Assembly (NCBI RefSeq): GCF_900099975.1
Contig: NZ_FNEI01000012.1
Span: 62,001-126,000, forward strand
Direction: 5' to 3'
Source: Arthrobacter cupressi
Lineage (GTDB): Bacteria; Actinomycetota; Actinomycetes; Actinomycetales; Micrococcaceae
Length of the DNA stretch: 64,000 nt
Below the pieces are notes generated by a model. It did no database searches. It was not told the origin of the DNA and worked only from the letters and a program-made list of their open reading frames with translations. The position numbers were made by a program, and so were the translations under genes. This document shows, piece by piece, positions 1 through 9,643 of this stretch. Each line of letters begins with the position of its first letter. The stretch's first letter is position 1.

Positions 1-49
1 CGATGCCGGAGTCTAAATTTGCGCGCCACTGGAGGAGTTCCGAACCACC

Positions 50-3000
50 TTGCATTTGAAAAGTCTGACTGTCCGGGGATTCAAGTCGTTCGCGTCGGCC
101 ACGACGTTCGACTTCGAACCCGGCGTCACCGCGGTGGTTGGCCCCAACGGGTCCGGGAAGTCCAATGTCGTCGACGCCCTTGCCTGGGTGATGGGTGAAC
201 AGGGCGCCAAGACCCTGCGCGGCGGCAAAATGGAAGACGTCATCTTCGCCGGAACGGCAGGGCGCCCGCCGCTCGGCCGGGCACACGTCTCGCTCACCAT
301 CGACAACGCCGACGGCGCGCTGCCCATCGAGTACAGCGAAGTCACCATTTCCCGCACGCTGTTCCGGGCCGGCGGCTCCGAATATGCCATCAACGGCGCG
401 CCCTGCCGGCTCCTGGACATCCAGGAACTGCTCTCCGATTCCGGGCTGGGCCGCGAAATGCACGTGATCGTCGGCCAGGGCCAACTGGACCGCGTCCTGC
501 ACGCCACCCCGGAAGACCGCCGCGGCTTCATCGAAGAGGCCGCCGGGATCCTCAAGCACCGGCGACGCAAGGAAAAGACCGTCCGCAAACTCGAGGCCAT
601 GCAGTCCAACCTGCAGCGGCTGGGCGACCTCACCGCCGAAATCCGCCGGCAATTGACGCCCCTCGGCAAGCAGGCAGAGGTGGCCCGCCGGGCACAGACC
701 GTGCAGTTCGAGGTCCGCGACGCCAAGGCCCGCCTCCTGGCCGACGAACTCGTCCGGCTGAGCGAGGCCCTGGAAGAGGACGTCGCCACCGAAGCCGCCC
801 TCAAGGAACGCCGTGAAGTGGTGGAACAGGAAGTCGCCGCCGGCCGGCACCGGCAGGCCGAAGTCGAGCGGCTCGCCGCCGAAGCCACCCCCCGGCTCAA
901 CGCCGCCCGGGACTCCTGGTACCAGCTTTCCGCCTCCCGCGAGCGACTCCGTGCCCTCGGTGCCCTCGCCGCGGAGCGCCGCCGCCTCCTCGGCAGCTCC
1001 GACCCGCTGCCCGACTCCGGGCGCGACCCCGAGCAGCTGGAACGCCAGGCGGCCCGGGTCCGGCAGGAACAGGCCGCACTGGAGCAGGACATCGTGGCCC
1101 GCAGGGACGCGCTCGAACGCGCCGGCCAGGCACGGCAGGAAGCCGAAGAACTGGCCGCCGCAGAGGACAAGCGCCTCACCGCGGTGCTGCGTGCCGCGGC
1201 CGACCGCCGGGAAGGCATCGCCCGGCTCGTCGGGCAGCTCGCCGCGGCACGGTCCAAGGCCGAGGCCGCCGACGCCGAACGCGGACGCCTGCGCGAATCC
1301 ATGGCCGCGGGCGAGGAGCGCCGCCGCCGCGCCCAGCAGGAATTCACGGCCCTCGAATCCCAGGTGGCCGGCGCCGAGGACGGCGAGGAAAGCCTCGACG
1401 CCGAGTACGAGGAAGCCACGGCACTCCTGGACGGCATCGTGGCCGAGATCGAGGCCCTGAAGACCGCCGAACGGGAGCAGCTCCGCGAACGGGATGCGCT
1501 CACCGCCCGCAGGGATGCCCTGCAACTCGGCCTGAACCGCAAGAACGGCTCGGGCCGGGTGCTCTCCTCCGGTGCCCCGGGCGTGCTCGGTGCCCTGTCC
1601 GAACTGCTCGCGGTCGAGCCCGGTTACGAGACGGCGGTGGCCGCCGCGCTGGGCAGCCACTCCGACGCCGTCGTCGTGCAGGGCACGGACGCCGCCAAGG
1701 CCGCGGTGCAGCTGTTGAAGGACGACGACGGCGGCCGGGTGTCCCTATTGCTCGCCGGCTGCGGAGCACCGGACGCCGCTGCGGGGGAGGTGCCTGAGTT
1801 GCCGGAGGGGGCCCGCTGGGCCGCCGGGCTGGTCCGCCGGAACGGCAGCAGCCCGGGCGGTGGCGGGGACGCGGGCGGTGAGGAGGCGGCGGCGCAGCTG
1901 CTGGCGCGCACCGCCGTCGTGGATGGCCTTGACGAGGCGGCGGAGCTGATCGCCCGCCATCCGGGGCTGACCGCGGTGACCCGCGCCGGCGACGTCTTCA
2001 CCGCGCTCACCGTCAGCGGGGGATCGGCGGACGCGCCGTCGCTGCTTGAGGTGCAGGCCGCCGTCGACGACGCCGAAAGCCGCCTCGCCGTCCTGGTCTC
2101 CGGACTCGAACGCGGCCGCTTCTCCCTGGCCGCCGCCGAGGCCCGCCGGGAGGAGGCGCAGGAGCGCGCCGATGCCGCCTTGGAGAAACTGCACGATTCC
2201 GACGCCCGGCTCGCCGCCGTCGCCGAACGGCTGGGGCACCTGAACTCCCTGCTGCGCAGCGCCGTCGCCGAAAGCGAACGCCTCGCCGACTCGCTGGCGA
2301 AGGCCGATCTGAACATCGCCGTCGCCGAAGAAGCCCTCGAAGCCGCTGCCGAGCGGCTCGCCGCAGCCCAGGAAGCGCCGGAGGAAGACGAACCGTCCAC
2401 CGAGCAGCGGGACGCACTCGCCGCCGCGGCCAGCCACGCCCGGGCACAGGAGATGGAAGTTCGCCTCGGGCTGCGCAGCGCCGAGGAACAACTCAACGCC
2501 ACCTCCAACCGGGCAGCGTCCCTGGAACGCGCCGCCGCCACCGAGCGCCGCGCCCGCGAGGAAGCGGCACGCCGCGCCGAACGCCGCAAGGCCCAGGCTG
2601 CCCGCGCCGCCGCGGTGGCCCGCGCCGTGGAACAGGCCGTGCGGTTCATCGACGTCTCCGTGGAACTGGCCGCCACCGCACGTGACCACGCCGAAGCCGT
2701 CAAGGAACAGCGGGACAAGGAACTCGCCGGACTGCGGAGCAGCAACGACGAGCTCGCCCGCGAACTGGCAGGACTGACCGATTCAGTCCACCGCGACGAA
2801 CTCGCCAGGGCCCAGCAGCGGCTGCGGATCGAGGCCCTCGAAGCCCGCTCCGTCGAAGAGCTCGGGTTGTCCCCCGAACAGCTCGTGGCGGACTACGGAC
2901 CGGACCAGCCGGTGCCGCTGCCCGCGGACAGCCAGGACAAATGGGCTGAACTGCGCGCCGAGGTGGACGAGGACGGGAACCCGGTCCCGGCCGGGAAACC

Positions 3001-3661
3001 GTTCGTCCGGGAAGAGCAGGAAAAGCGGCTCCGCAAGGCCGAACGCGACCTCGCCGCCCTCGGCAAGGTGAATCCGCTGGCCCTGGAGGAATTCGCCGCC
3101 CTCGAGGAACGACACCAGTTCCTCAGCACCCAGCTCGAAGACCTCAAGGCCAGCCGCAAGGACCTGCTGGACATCATCAAGGAAGTCGATGCCCGGGTCC
3201 AGCAGGTTTTCACCGAAGCCTTCGCGGACACGTCCAAACAGTTCGACCATGTGTTTGCCCGGCTGTTTCCCGATGGCGAAGGGCGGCTGGTGCTGACCGA
3301 CCCGGACGACATGCTCACCACCGGCATCGAGGTCGAGGCCCGGCCCGCCGGTAAGAAGATCAAGCGGCTCTCGCTGCTCTCGGGCGGAGAACGCTCCCTG
3401 ACCGCCGTCGCGCTGCTGGTGGCGATCTTCAAGGCCAGGCCTTCGCCGTTCTACGTGATGGACGAAGTGGAGGCGGCCCTGGACGACACCAACCTGGGCC
3501 GGCTCATCACGATCTTCGAGGAACTGCGTGAATCCAGCCAACTGATCGTGATCACCCACCAGAAACGCACCATGGAAGTCGCGGACGCCTTGTACGGGGT
3601 GACCATGCGCGGCGACGGCGTCTCCACCGTCATCAGCCAGCGGCTCGACGCCGGGGTGTGA
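50..3661 (+). CDS. smc: Chromosome segregation ATPase SMC
   Basis: A 1203-residue SMC protein, the motor of the condensin-like complex that compacts and segregates the chromosome. The N-terminal head has the Walker A motif GPNGSGKS at residues 31-38. Long Ala/Glu/Arg-rich coiled coils flank a hinge around residues 500-660. The C-terminal head carries the ABC signature LLSGGERSL near 1108 and Walker B YVMDEVEAALDD near 1135. Length fits the family. The start is a TTG at 50, chosen because GGAGGAG at 31-37 is a good ribosome binding site and MHLKSLTVRGFKSF is the canonical SMC beginning. ftsY follows after 44 bases on the same strand, a common actinobacterial order. Identification is secure. 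Confidence 0.97.
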   Translation: MHLKSLTVRGFKSFASATTFDFEPGVTAVVGPNGSGKSNVVDALAWVMGEQGAKTLRGGKMEDVIFAGTAGRPPLGRAHVSLTIDNADGALPIEYSEVTISRTLFRAGGSEYAINGAPCRLLDIQELLSDSGLGREMHVIVGQGQLDRVLHATPEDRRGFIEEAAGILKHRRRKEKTVRKLEAMQSNLQRLGDLTAEIRRQLTPLGKQAEVARRAQTVQFEVRDAKARLLADELVRLSEALEEDVATEAALKERREVVEQEVAAGRHRQAEVERLAAEATPRLNAARDSWYQLSASRERLRALGALAAERRRLLGSSDPLPDSGRDPEQLERQAARVRQEQAALEQDIVARRDALERAGQARQEAEELAAAEDKRLTAVLRAAADRREGIARLVGQLAAARSKAEAADAERGRLRESMAAGEERRRRAQQEFTALESQVAGAEDGEESLDAEYEEATALLDGIVAEIEALKTAEREQLRERDALTARRDALQLGLNRKNGSGRVLSSGAPGVLGALSELLAVEPGYETAVAAALGSHSDAVVVQGTDAAKAAVQLLKDDDGGRVSLLLAGCGAPDAAAGEVPELPEGARWAAGLVRRNGSSPGGGGDAGGEEAAAQLLARTAVVDGLDEAAELIARHPGLTAVTRAGDVFTALTVSGGSADAPSLLEVQAAVDDAESRLAVLVSGLERGRFSLAAAEARREEAQERADAALEKLHDSDARLAAVAERLGHLNSLLRSAVAESERLADSLAKADLNIAVAEEALEAAAERLAAAQEAPEEDEPSTEQRDALAAAASHARAQEMEVRLGLRSAEEQLNATSNRAASLERAAATERRAREEAARRAERRKAQAARAAAVARAVEQAVRFIDVSVELAATARDHAEAVKEQRDKELAGLRSSNDELARELAGLTDSVHRDELARAQQRLRIEALEARSVEELGLSPEQLVADYGPDQPVPLPADSQDKWAELRAEVDEDGNPVPAGKPFVREEQEKRLRKAERDLAALGKVNPLALEEFAALEERHQFLSTQLEDLKASRKDLLDIIKEVDARVQQVFTEAFADTSKQFDHVFARLFPDGEGRLVLTDPDDMLTTGIEVEARPAGKKIKRLSLLSGGERSLTAVALLVAIFKARPSPFYVMDEVEAALDDTNLGRLITIFEELRESSQLIVITHQKRTMEVADALYGVTMRGDGVSTVISQRLDAGV

Positions 3662-3705
3662 CGGTCCCGCGACGGGAGGCCATCCGGCTGTGAGAAGCTA
3701 GGGGT

Positions 3706-4917
3706 GTGAACGAACTCCTCCCCATTATTGTGTCCATAGCCGCTGCCCTCGTGGTCATCGGCGGGCTGATTCCGGTGTTCCTGAAGGCGCGGAAGTCCGC
3801 CGGCAAGTACCCCGGAACGCGTGACGCCAACGATCCGGCAACCCCGGCCGCCGGCGGGACCCTGGTGGATGAGCGGGACGCTGTTGCCGACGAACGCAAG
3901 GCACCGGCCGGCGTCGTCGAATCCGCCGAGGCACCCGAAGTGGACCTCACGGAAGAGCCCGCAGGCCTCGAAACCGTGCAGGTGGAAACCCCCGCCCCGG
4001 TGGAGGGCCGGCTCCAGCGGCTCCGCGCCCGCCTCGTCAAATCCAACACCATCTTCGGCAAGGGCCTGCTCGCCCTGCTCGCCAGCGACAAGATCGACGA
4101 GAACGTCTGGGACGAGGTGGAGGAAACCCTGCTGCTGGCCGACCTCGGCACCGAACCCACGACGGAACTGGTGGACGCCCTCCGTGAACGCGTGAAGGTG
4201 CTGGGCAGCCGCAGCCCCGAGGACGTGAAGGCGCTGCTGCGGGAGGAACTCATCAAGCTCGTGGATCCCTCCATGGACCGCAGCCTGAAGGTGGAGCGCA
4301 AGAACGGCCACCCCGCCGTCGTGATCGTGGTGGGCGTCAACGGTGTCGGCAAGACCACCACGGTGGGCAAGCTGGCCCGCGTGCTGGTCGCCGAGGACAA
4401 GGACGTCATCCTGGGTGCGGCCGACACCTTCCGTGCCGCAGCCGCCGAGCAGCTGGCCACGTGGGGCCAGCGCGTGGGCGTGCCCACCGTGAAGTCCGAC
4501 ATCGATGGCGCTGACCCCGCCTCCGTCGCCTTCGAGTCCGTGAAGGCCGGGATCGAACAGGAAGTCGACGTGGTCATGGTCGACACCGCGGGCCGCCTGC
4601 AGAACAAGGTGGGCCTCATGGACGAACTCGGCAAGGTCAAGCGCGTCATCGAAAAGCTCGCCGAGGTGGACGAGGTCCTGCTGGTCCTGGACGCCACCAC
4701 GGGCCAGAACGGCCTGAACCAGGCGAAGGTCTTCTCCGAGGTGGTCAACATCACCGGCATCGTCCTCACCAAGCTGGACGGCACCGCCAAGGGCGGCATC
4801 GTCGTCGCGATCCAGAAGGCGCTCGGTGTGCCGGTGAAGCTCGTGGGCCTGGGCGAAGGCCCCGACGACCTCGCACCCTTCGAAGCCGACACGTTTGTGG
4901 ACGCGCTTCTCAACTAG
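3706..4917 (+). CDS. ftsY: Signal recognition particle receptor FtsY
   Basis: A 403-residue SRP receptor GTPase that docks ribosome-SRP complexes at the membrane. Residues 3-27 form a hydrophobic N-terminal anchor, followed by an acidic linker (about 35-100) typical of actinobacterial FtsY. The NG domain has G1 GVNGVGKTTT near 210, AADTFRAAA near 245, DTAGR near 290 and TKLD near 355. The start is GTG at 3706. It lies 44 bases after smc, so the two may be cotranscribed, and a strong hairpin follows the stop. Its partner ffh is about 7 kb downstream. Confidence 0.97.
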   Translation: MNELLPIIVSIAAALVVIGGLIPVFLKARKSAGKYPGTRDANDPATPAAGGTLVDERDAVADERKAPAGVVESAEAPEVDLTEEPAGLETVQVETPAPVEGRLQRLRARLVKSNTIFGKGLLALLASDKIDENVWDEVEETLLLADLGTEPTTELVDALRERVKVLGSRSPEDVKALLREELIKLVDPSMDRSLKVERKNGHPAVVIVVGVNGVGKTTTVGKLARVLVAEDKDVILGAADTFRAAAAEQLATWGQRVGVPTVKSDIDGADPASVAFESVKAGIEQEVDVVMVDTAGRLQNKVGLMDELGKVKRVIEKLAEVDEVLLVLDATTGQNGLNQAKVFSEVVNITGIVLTKLDGTAKGGIVVAIQKALGVPVKLVGLGEGPDDLAPFEADTFVDALLN

Positions 4918-4934
4918 GCGCATCAAACAGGACG

Positions 4935-4983
4935 CAGAAGCCCGGCGGCCAGCAGGATCATCCTGCGGGCCGCCGGGCTTCTG
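4935..4983. terminator. Bidirectional terminator between ftsY and the GH79-like gene
   Basis: A 16-base stem CAGAAGCCCGGCGGCC (4935-4950) pairs with GGCCGCCGGGCTTCTG (4968-4983) around an 18-base loop that has its own AGGAT/ATCCT pairing. It sits between two convergent genes and has no long T tract, as is common in high-GC actinobacteria. Confidence 0.8.
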
Positions 4984-5003
4984 TATGCCGGGAGCCGGCT
5001 GTG

Positions 5004-6680
5004 TCAGTACGTAAAGTGCAGGACTGTGACGGTCCCGGAGGTCAGCGGGAATTTCTGCACATTGGACCCGGGGACGAAGTTCATGACCATGGGCCGCTGG
5101 CTGTTGGCCACCGGAAGGGCCTTCTTCCCGTCGATCACCGTGGCGCCCGTGGCGGTGTAGCCGGGACCGGCCATCTGCGTCATGGTTCCGGCCGTGGGCT
5201 TGCCGGGCAGGCTGAGCGTGACCGTGGCCTGGCCGTCCTTCTGCGGGTCGTTCTTGTTGGCGATGTAGACGCTGGTGCTGCCGTCCGCGTGCTTCACCGC
5301 ATAGGCGTAGCTCAGCCCGCCGCCGGACTGCTCAAGCTTCAGGAACTTTCCGGTGCCCAGGTCCGAGACCATGGCCAGGCCGAAGTAGCTCGGGTTTTCC
5401 TGGATGGCACCGTCGGGCTGCAGGTACTTGCCGCCGGAGCAGATGGGGGACAGGGGCGGTCCGCCGACGCAGGTGATCAGGGAGCTGTGGAAGCCCAGCC
5501 GCTTGATGCCCTGCTGGAGCCCGTTGAGGGCGAATTCGCTGTACCACAGGGCCGAGGCGTGGTTCTTGGTGGTCGGGTTGGTCCCCGGGCAGGCCGACGG
5601 ACCGGTCTCCGTGAGCCAGGTCGGCAGGCCGGCGGCGGTCGCGGGCTGCATCGCCCTGCGGTCGTAGTCCCGCACCCGCGGATGCATGTAGTCGCTCATC
5701 AGGTTCGCCATCGTGGGCTCGTCTCCGGGCTCGCTGCCGGAGCAGCTGGACAGCGGGTAGTAGTGGAATGACACGATGCGCTGCTGCGGCAGGGTCGTCC
5801 TGGCGAAGGCCTTCCACCAGGCTTCCGAGTACGTCCCGGGCCCGATGATGGGCACGCCGGGCGCGGCCTTGTTGATCGCCTCCGCGTAGGTCTTGAGCTC
5901 GTTGAGGTAGTCCTCGATGCCCCAGCTTCCGGGGCGAAGCCCGTTGTTCGGGTAGCCGTTCGGTTCGTTGCCGACCGTGAGGCCCACCAAGCGCTTGCCG
6001 AAGATCCGGGCCGCGTGCTTGCTCATGTCCGCCGCCCGGGCCGGATCGTAGTGGCCAAGGTCGACGGTGAGGTTGACGGTGCCGTCGACCGCGTCGGCGA
6101 GGGTTTTGACGCGTTCGAGGTCCGCCGGCGTCACGGTGCGGGCGGGGTGCGCCTTGTCGCCCTGGCGGTCGCCCGGCATGGGTTCCCCGGAGGAGGTCCA
6201 GAAGAAGCGCCGGTCCACGGCGTTGCCGCCGAAACGCAGGAGCGGCTTGCCGAGCCCCTTGAGGGTGGCCACGAGATCGGCGTTGGCCGAACTGAGGGCC
6301 GGATCGGCGAGGTCCGTGGCTTCGAGGGACAGGCCGACGGCACCCGGGTCGATGGAGGTTCCCTGCTCGGCGGACGAGACGTTGACCGCCATCGGGGCGA
6401 CTGCCCGCGTGGCCGAGGCCTGCGGGCCGGGCTGGTTGTAGTACTTGGTTCCGGGCTGTTTGGTGAACGCGGGCGCAGGGCTCGGTACTGCGGCGGGTTC
6501 GCCCGGGGGAGAGGGCTGCTGGGCGTTCAATGCGAAGGGCACGGCCACCGCTGCGCCGGCAACCAGGACGCCCACGGCCGCCAGGGAAACCACCTTGCGC
6601 CTGCCTGCCCGTTTGCGTCGCGGTCGTCGGTCGGGACCGGCGGGATGTCCGCCGCCTGGCAGGTGGTCATGGGTGGCCAC
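5004..6680 (-). CDS. Secreted or membrane-anchored GH79-like glycosidase
   Basis: A 558-residue protein with a basic N-terminus and one hydrophobic segment (about 29-51), so it is exported or membrane-anchored, then a Pro/Ala-rich linker. The rest looks like a (beta/alpha)8 glycosidase plus a C-terminal beta domain of the GH79 (beta-glucuronidase/heparanase) type: LRFGGNAVDRRFFW near 150, VGNEPNGYPNN near 240 (likely acid/base Glu), FHYYPLSSC near 305 and WLTETGPSACPG near 355 (likely nucleophile Glu). Start is GTG at 6680, with GGAGG nine bases upstream. An MFS transporter lies 110 bases upstream on the same strand. The substrate is unknown; clan A glycosidases related to GH79 are alternatives. 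Confidence 0.72.
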   Translation of the reverse strand: MATHDHLPGGGHPAGPDRRPRRKRAGRRKVVSLAAVGVLVAGAAVAVPFALNAQQPSPPGEPAAVPSPAPAFTKQPGTKYYNQPGPQASATRAVAPMAVNVSSAEQGTSIDPGAVGLSLEATDLADPALSSANADLVATLKGLGKPLLRFGGNAVDRRFFWTSSGEPMPGDRQGDKAHPARTVTPADLERVKTLADAVDGTVNLTVDLGHYDPARAADMSKHAARIFGKRLVGLTVGNEPNGYPNNGLRPGSWGIEDYLNELKTYAEAINKAAPGVPIIGPGTYSEAWWKAFARTTLPQQRIVSFHYYPLSSCSGSEPGDEPTMANLMSDYMHPRVRDYDRRAMQPATAAGLPTWLTETGPSACPGTNPTTKNHASALWYSEFALNGLQQGIKRLGFHSSLITCVGGPPLSPICSGGKYLQPDGAIQENPSYFGLAMVSDLGTGKFLKLEQSGGGLSYAYAVKHADGSTSVYIANKNDPQKDGQATVTLSLPGKPTAGTMTQMAGPGYTATGATVIDGKKALPVANSQRPMVMNFVPGSNVQKFPLTSGTVTVLHFTY

Positions 6681-6790
6681 GGTGAAGTACCTCCGGGAAC
6701 GGGTGGGATTGGTTCTTCAGCCAGCCTAAACGATGCGGTGTGGAAGCTTCGTCCGCGCGAAGACGCCTGCCGTTGCGCGCCCCCCGGGGG

Positions 6791-8023
6791 TTACGCGCTG
6801 CGGCGGCCGGGCAGGGTCTCCGGTGCTGTCAGCCACCAGGCGGCGGCGAGCAGCACCAGGCCCCCGGTGGCAGCGAACGCCCAACCATAACCGAAGGCAT
6901 CGGCGAGCACGCCTGCCAGGACCGGGCCAACGATCGCGCCGGCGTCGGCTGCCATCTGGAAGGTGGCCAGCACCTTCCCGCCGGAGCGCCCCTGTCCGAG
7001 GATGTCGCCGACGGCGGCCTGCTGGGCCGGGCCGAGCACCCCGGACCCGAATCCGGCAACGGCCGAGACCAGCAGGAAAGCGGGCAGGTTATCCGTCAGC
7101 CCGATGGCCGCCGTCGCGAGGCCCGTCACGGCCAGGCCCGTAGTGATCAGCGGCTTGCGCCCGATGCGGTCCGCGAGGCGGCCGGAGAAACTGAGGGCCA
7201 CGGCGTTGCCGCCGGCGAAGACCGCAAGGGCCCAGCCGGCGGATGCCGTGCCGGCGGCGAGGACGGCGACGGCGAACAACGGCACCGTGGCCATGCGCAC
7301 CCCGAACACCGCCCAGCCGTTGCTGAAACCGGAGAAGAGGGACGCGCGGTACGCGGGGTCGGCCAAGGCCTCCCGCAACGGCATGGCCGGGGCAGCGGAA
7401 CCGCCCGCAGCGCCAACGGAGGGCCCGGCTGCGAGCTGGAACCTCACCAGCAGGGCGGCCAGGACCAGCGCCGCGGCATACGCCAGGAAGGGCACCCGCA
7501 GCCCGAAACCGGCCAGGAGGCCACCCACCACCGGGCCGAGCACGCTGCCGAGCAGGAATGCCGAAGAATAGGCACCGGACACCCGGCCGCGGCTCTCGGG
7601 CGGTGCGAGCCTGATCAGCAGACCCATGGCAGCGACGGTGAACATCACCGAGCCGGCGCCGCCGAGCCCGCGGAACACAAGCAGCTGCCAGTAGTCCTGC
7701 GCGAAGGCACAGGCCGCCGTCGAGACCGCCACGATCAGGAGCCCGGACACGTAGACCGTGCGCTCGCCGAGCCGGCCGATCAGGGCGCCGCCGGCCGGGG
7801 CGAAGGCCAGGCGCATGAAAGCGAAGATGCTCACGATTACCGCCGCCGCGGTGGCGCCGACGTCGAAGGTGGTGGCGAACTGCGGCAGGACGGGAGCCAC
7901 CAGGCCGAAGCCGAGGGCGATCAGGAATGCAGCGAGCAGCATCACCTTGATGTCGCGCGGCAGGGCCGGGCGCCGGAGCGGGCGGGAGGAGCCTGTGACG
8001 GGCTCCCGGGTTGTTTCACGCAT
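6791..8023 (-). CDS. MFS transporter, 12-TM efflux type
   Basis: A 410-residue major facilitator superfamily protein with about 12 hydrophobic helices, starting at LLAAFLIALGFGLVAPVLPQF. It has MFS loop signatures such as GRLGERTVY and DRIGRKPL, and resembles drug/H+ or sugar exporters. The ATG at 8023 (MRETTREPVTGSS) is preferred over an in-frame ATG 33 codons upstream, because the extra residues are not MFS-like and GAGG lies just upstream of 8023. It is in line with the GH79-like gene downstream, so cotranscription is possible. The substrate cannot be inferred. Confidence 0.85.
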   Translation of the reverse strand: MRETTREPVTGSSRPLRRPALPRDIKVMLLAAFLIALGFGLVAPVLPQFATTFDVGATAAAVIVSIFAFMRLAFAPAGGALIGRLGERTVYVSGLLIVAVSTAACAFAQDYWQLLVFRGLGGAGSVMFTVAAMGLLIRLAPPESRGRVSGAYSSAFLLGSVLGPVVGGLLAGFGLRVPFLAYAAALVLAALLVRFQLAAGPSVGAAGGSAAPAMPLREALADPAYRASLFSGFSNGWAVFGVRMATVPLFAVAVLAAGTASAGWALAVFAGGNAVALSFSGRLADRIGRKPLITTGLAVTGLATAAIGLTDNLPAFLLVSAVAGFGSGVLGPAQQAAVGDILGQGRSGGKVLATFQMAADAGAIVGPVLAGVLADAFGYGWAFAATGGLVLLAAAWWLTAPETLPGRRSA

Positions 8024-8122
8024 GCGGCGGCTGACCTCAAAGTTGGCGGGTGGTTCGGTGCGGTGCTTCCAAAGGTAACAAAGCGCCGCGGATGTTGATT
8101 CCTTCCGCCGAGTGTGATCCAC

Positions 8123-8160
8123 GAAACATCGCTGTAACGCGGGGGATATCCACCATTTAC
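8123..8160 (+). promoter_or_regulatory. Candidate GlnR-type operator array upstream of amtB
   Basis: Four 5-mers recur with exact 6-base spacers (11-base periodicity): GAAAC (8123-8127), GTAAC (8134-8138), GATAT (8145-8149) and TTTAC (8156-8160). Alternating GTnAC and GAAAC half-sites with 6-base spacers are the known form of actinobacterial GlnR boxes. The array lies 137-174 bases before the amtB start, where such a box is expected. The third element fits poorly. Whether this organism uses GlnR or AmtR is not shown here. Confidence 0.5.
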
Positions 8161-8296
8161 GTTTGGCAGGTTCTTGTAACAGGCGCGCAATCTAAAACCC
8201 GCGCGGGCGAAACACTGCGATCCGAGACTCTTATGTAGAACGCAAATGGCGTTGGTACAGGCGGCTCTGGCCGCATAAGCAGAGAGGACGCAGACC

Positions 8297-9643
8297 ATGG
8301 AATTTACCGCCGGTCTCGTTTGGCTCCTGGTCGCAGCGGCACTCGTGCTGTTCATGACCCCGGGCCTGGCATTCTTCTACGGCGGCATGACCCGTGCCAA
8401 AGCCGCCCTGAACATGATGATGATGAGCTTCATCGCCATCGGCACCGTGGCTATTACCTGGGTCCTGTGGGGCGCCTCCATGGCCACCGCGAACGAAGAA
8501 AACTTCTTCCAGATCTTCGCCAACCCCTTCAGCCACTTCGGCCTGCACAACTTCACCGAACCGGCCGACCTGCTGAAGACCGGTTACGCCGCGACCTTCG
8601 CCATCATCACCGTGGCACTGATCTCCGGCGCCATTGCCGACCGTGCCAAGTTCTCCGCATGGACCCTCTTTACCCCCATCTGGGCCACCCTGGTCTACGC
8701 GCCCATGGCCTTCATGGTCTGGGGCGGCGGCCTGTTCTCCGCTGACGGCTGGTTCGGCCAGACCTTCGCCCCGGTGATCGACTTCGCCGGCGGCACCGTG
8801 GTCCACATCAACGCCGGTGTGGCCGGCCTGATCCTCGTGCTGATCATCGGCAACCGCAAGGGCTTCGGCAAGGACCCGAACCACCGCCCGCACAACGTGC
8901 CGCTGATCATGCTCGGCGCCGCCATCCTGTGGTTCGGCTGGTTCGGCTTCAACGCCGGTGCCGCCGCAACCGTTGAACAGGGCGGCCTGATCTGGATCAA
9001 CACCCTTGTCGCACCCGCCGCCGCCATGCTCGGCTGGCTCGTGGTGGAGCGCATCCGCGACGGCCACCCGACCTCGCTCGGTGCAGCCTCCGGTGTGGTT
9101 GCCGGCCTCGTCGCCATCACCCCGGCCTGTGCGAACGTCTCCCCGCTGGGCGCCATCGCCCTCGGCGTGGTAGCCGGTGTGGCCTCCGCGCTCGCCGTCG
9201 GCCTGAAGTTCAAGCTCGGCTACGATGACTCGCTCGACGTCGTGGGCGTCCACCTGGTCTCCGGCCTCGTCGGTACCGTGGCCATCGGCTTCCTCGCCAC
9301 CCCCACCCAGGGCGCGGCCGGCCTCTTCTACGGAGGCGGTGCCACGCAGCTTGTGGCACAGTCGCTCGCGGCCCTGATGTCGATCGCCTTCACCGCGGTC
9401 ATGACCTTCGTCATCGCCTACCCGATCCACAAGATCATGGGCTTCCGCATCTCCGAGCACCAGGAAATCGCCGGCGCAGACGTCAGCCTGCACGCCGAAA
9501 CCGCCTACGAGTTCGGCGTCACCGGACACGGCGGCAGCTTCCAGCCCCTGCACGATCTGATCACCGGCAAGAAGACGGCCCCTGCCGAGGCCATCGAAGC
9601 CACCGAAGCCACCACTGCAAGCAAGGAGAGTGTCCAGGCATGA
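8297..9643 (+). CDS. amtB: Ammonium transporter AmtB
   Basis: A 448-residue Amt/Rh-family channel with about 11 transmembrane helices, starting LVWLLVAAALVLFMTPGLAFFYGGM. The twin pore histidines are visible in VVHINAGVAG (near 168) and VVGVHLVSGLVG (near 317). It imports ammonium when nitrogen is scarce. The ATG has AGAGAGGAC upstream. Its stop overlaps the glnK start by four bases (ATGA), giving the classic amtB-glnK pair in which the PII protein blocks the channel at nitrogen excess. A candidate nitrogen-control site lies upstream. The C-terminal tail (about 410-448) is cytoplasmic. Confidence 0.97.
   Translation: MEFTAGLVWLLVAAALVLFMTPGLAFFYGGMTRAKAALNMMMMSFIAIGTVAITWVLWGASMATANEENFFQIFANPFSHFGLHNFTEPADLLKTGYAATFAIITVALISGAIADRAKFSAWTLFTPIWATLVYAPMAFMVWGGGLFSADGWFGQTFAPVIDFAGGTVVHINAGVAGLILVLIIGNRKGFGKDPNHRPHNVPLIMLGAAILWFGWFGFNAGAAATVEQGGLIWINTLVAPAAAMLGWLVVERIRDGHPTSLGAASGVVAGLVAITPACANVSPLGAIALGVVAGVASALAVGLKFKLGYDDSLDVVGVHLVSGLVGTVAIGFLATPTQGAAGLFYGGGATQLVAQSLAALMSIAFTAVMTFVIAYPIHKIMGFRISEHQEIAGADVSLHAETAYEFGVTGHGGSFQPLHDLITGKKTAPAEAIEATEATTASKESVQA

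Noticed and set aside
1..49. GATGCCGGAGTCTAA at 2-16 could be the 3' end of a gene before smc
   Set aside because: Only four codons and a stop would be visible; not enough to support a gene or a product.
13..3559. Long reverse frames opposite smc
   Set aside because: Arg/Ser/Ala-rich shadows of a well-conserved gene caused by high GC.
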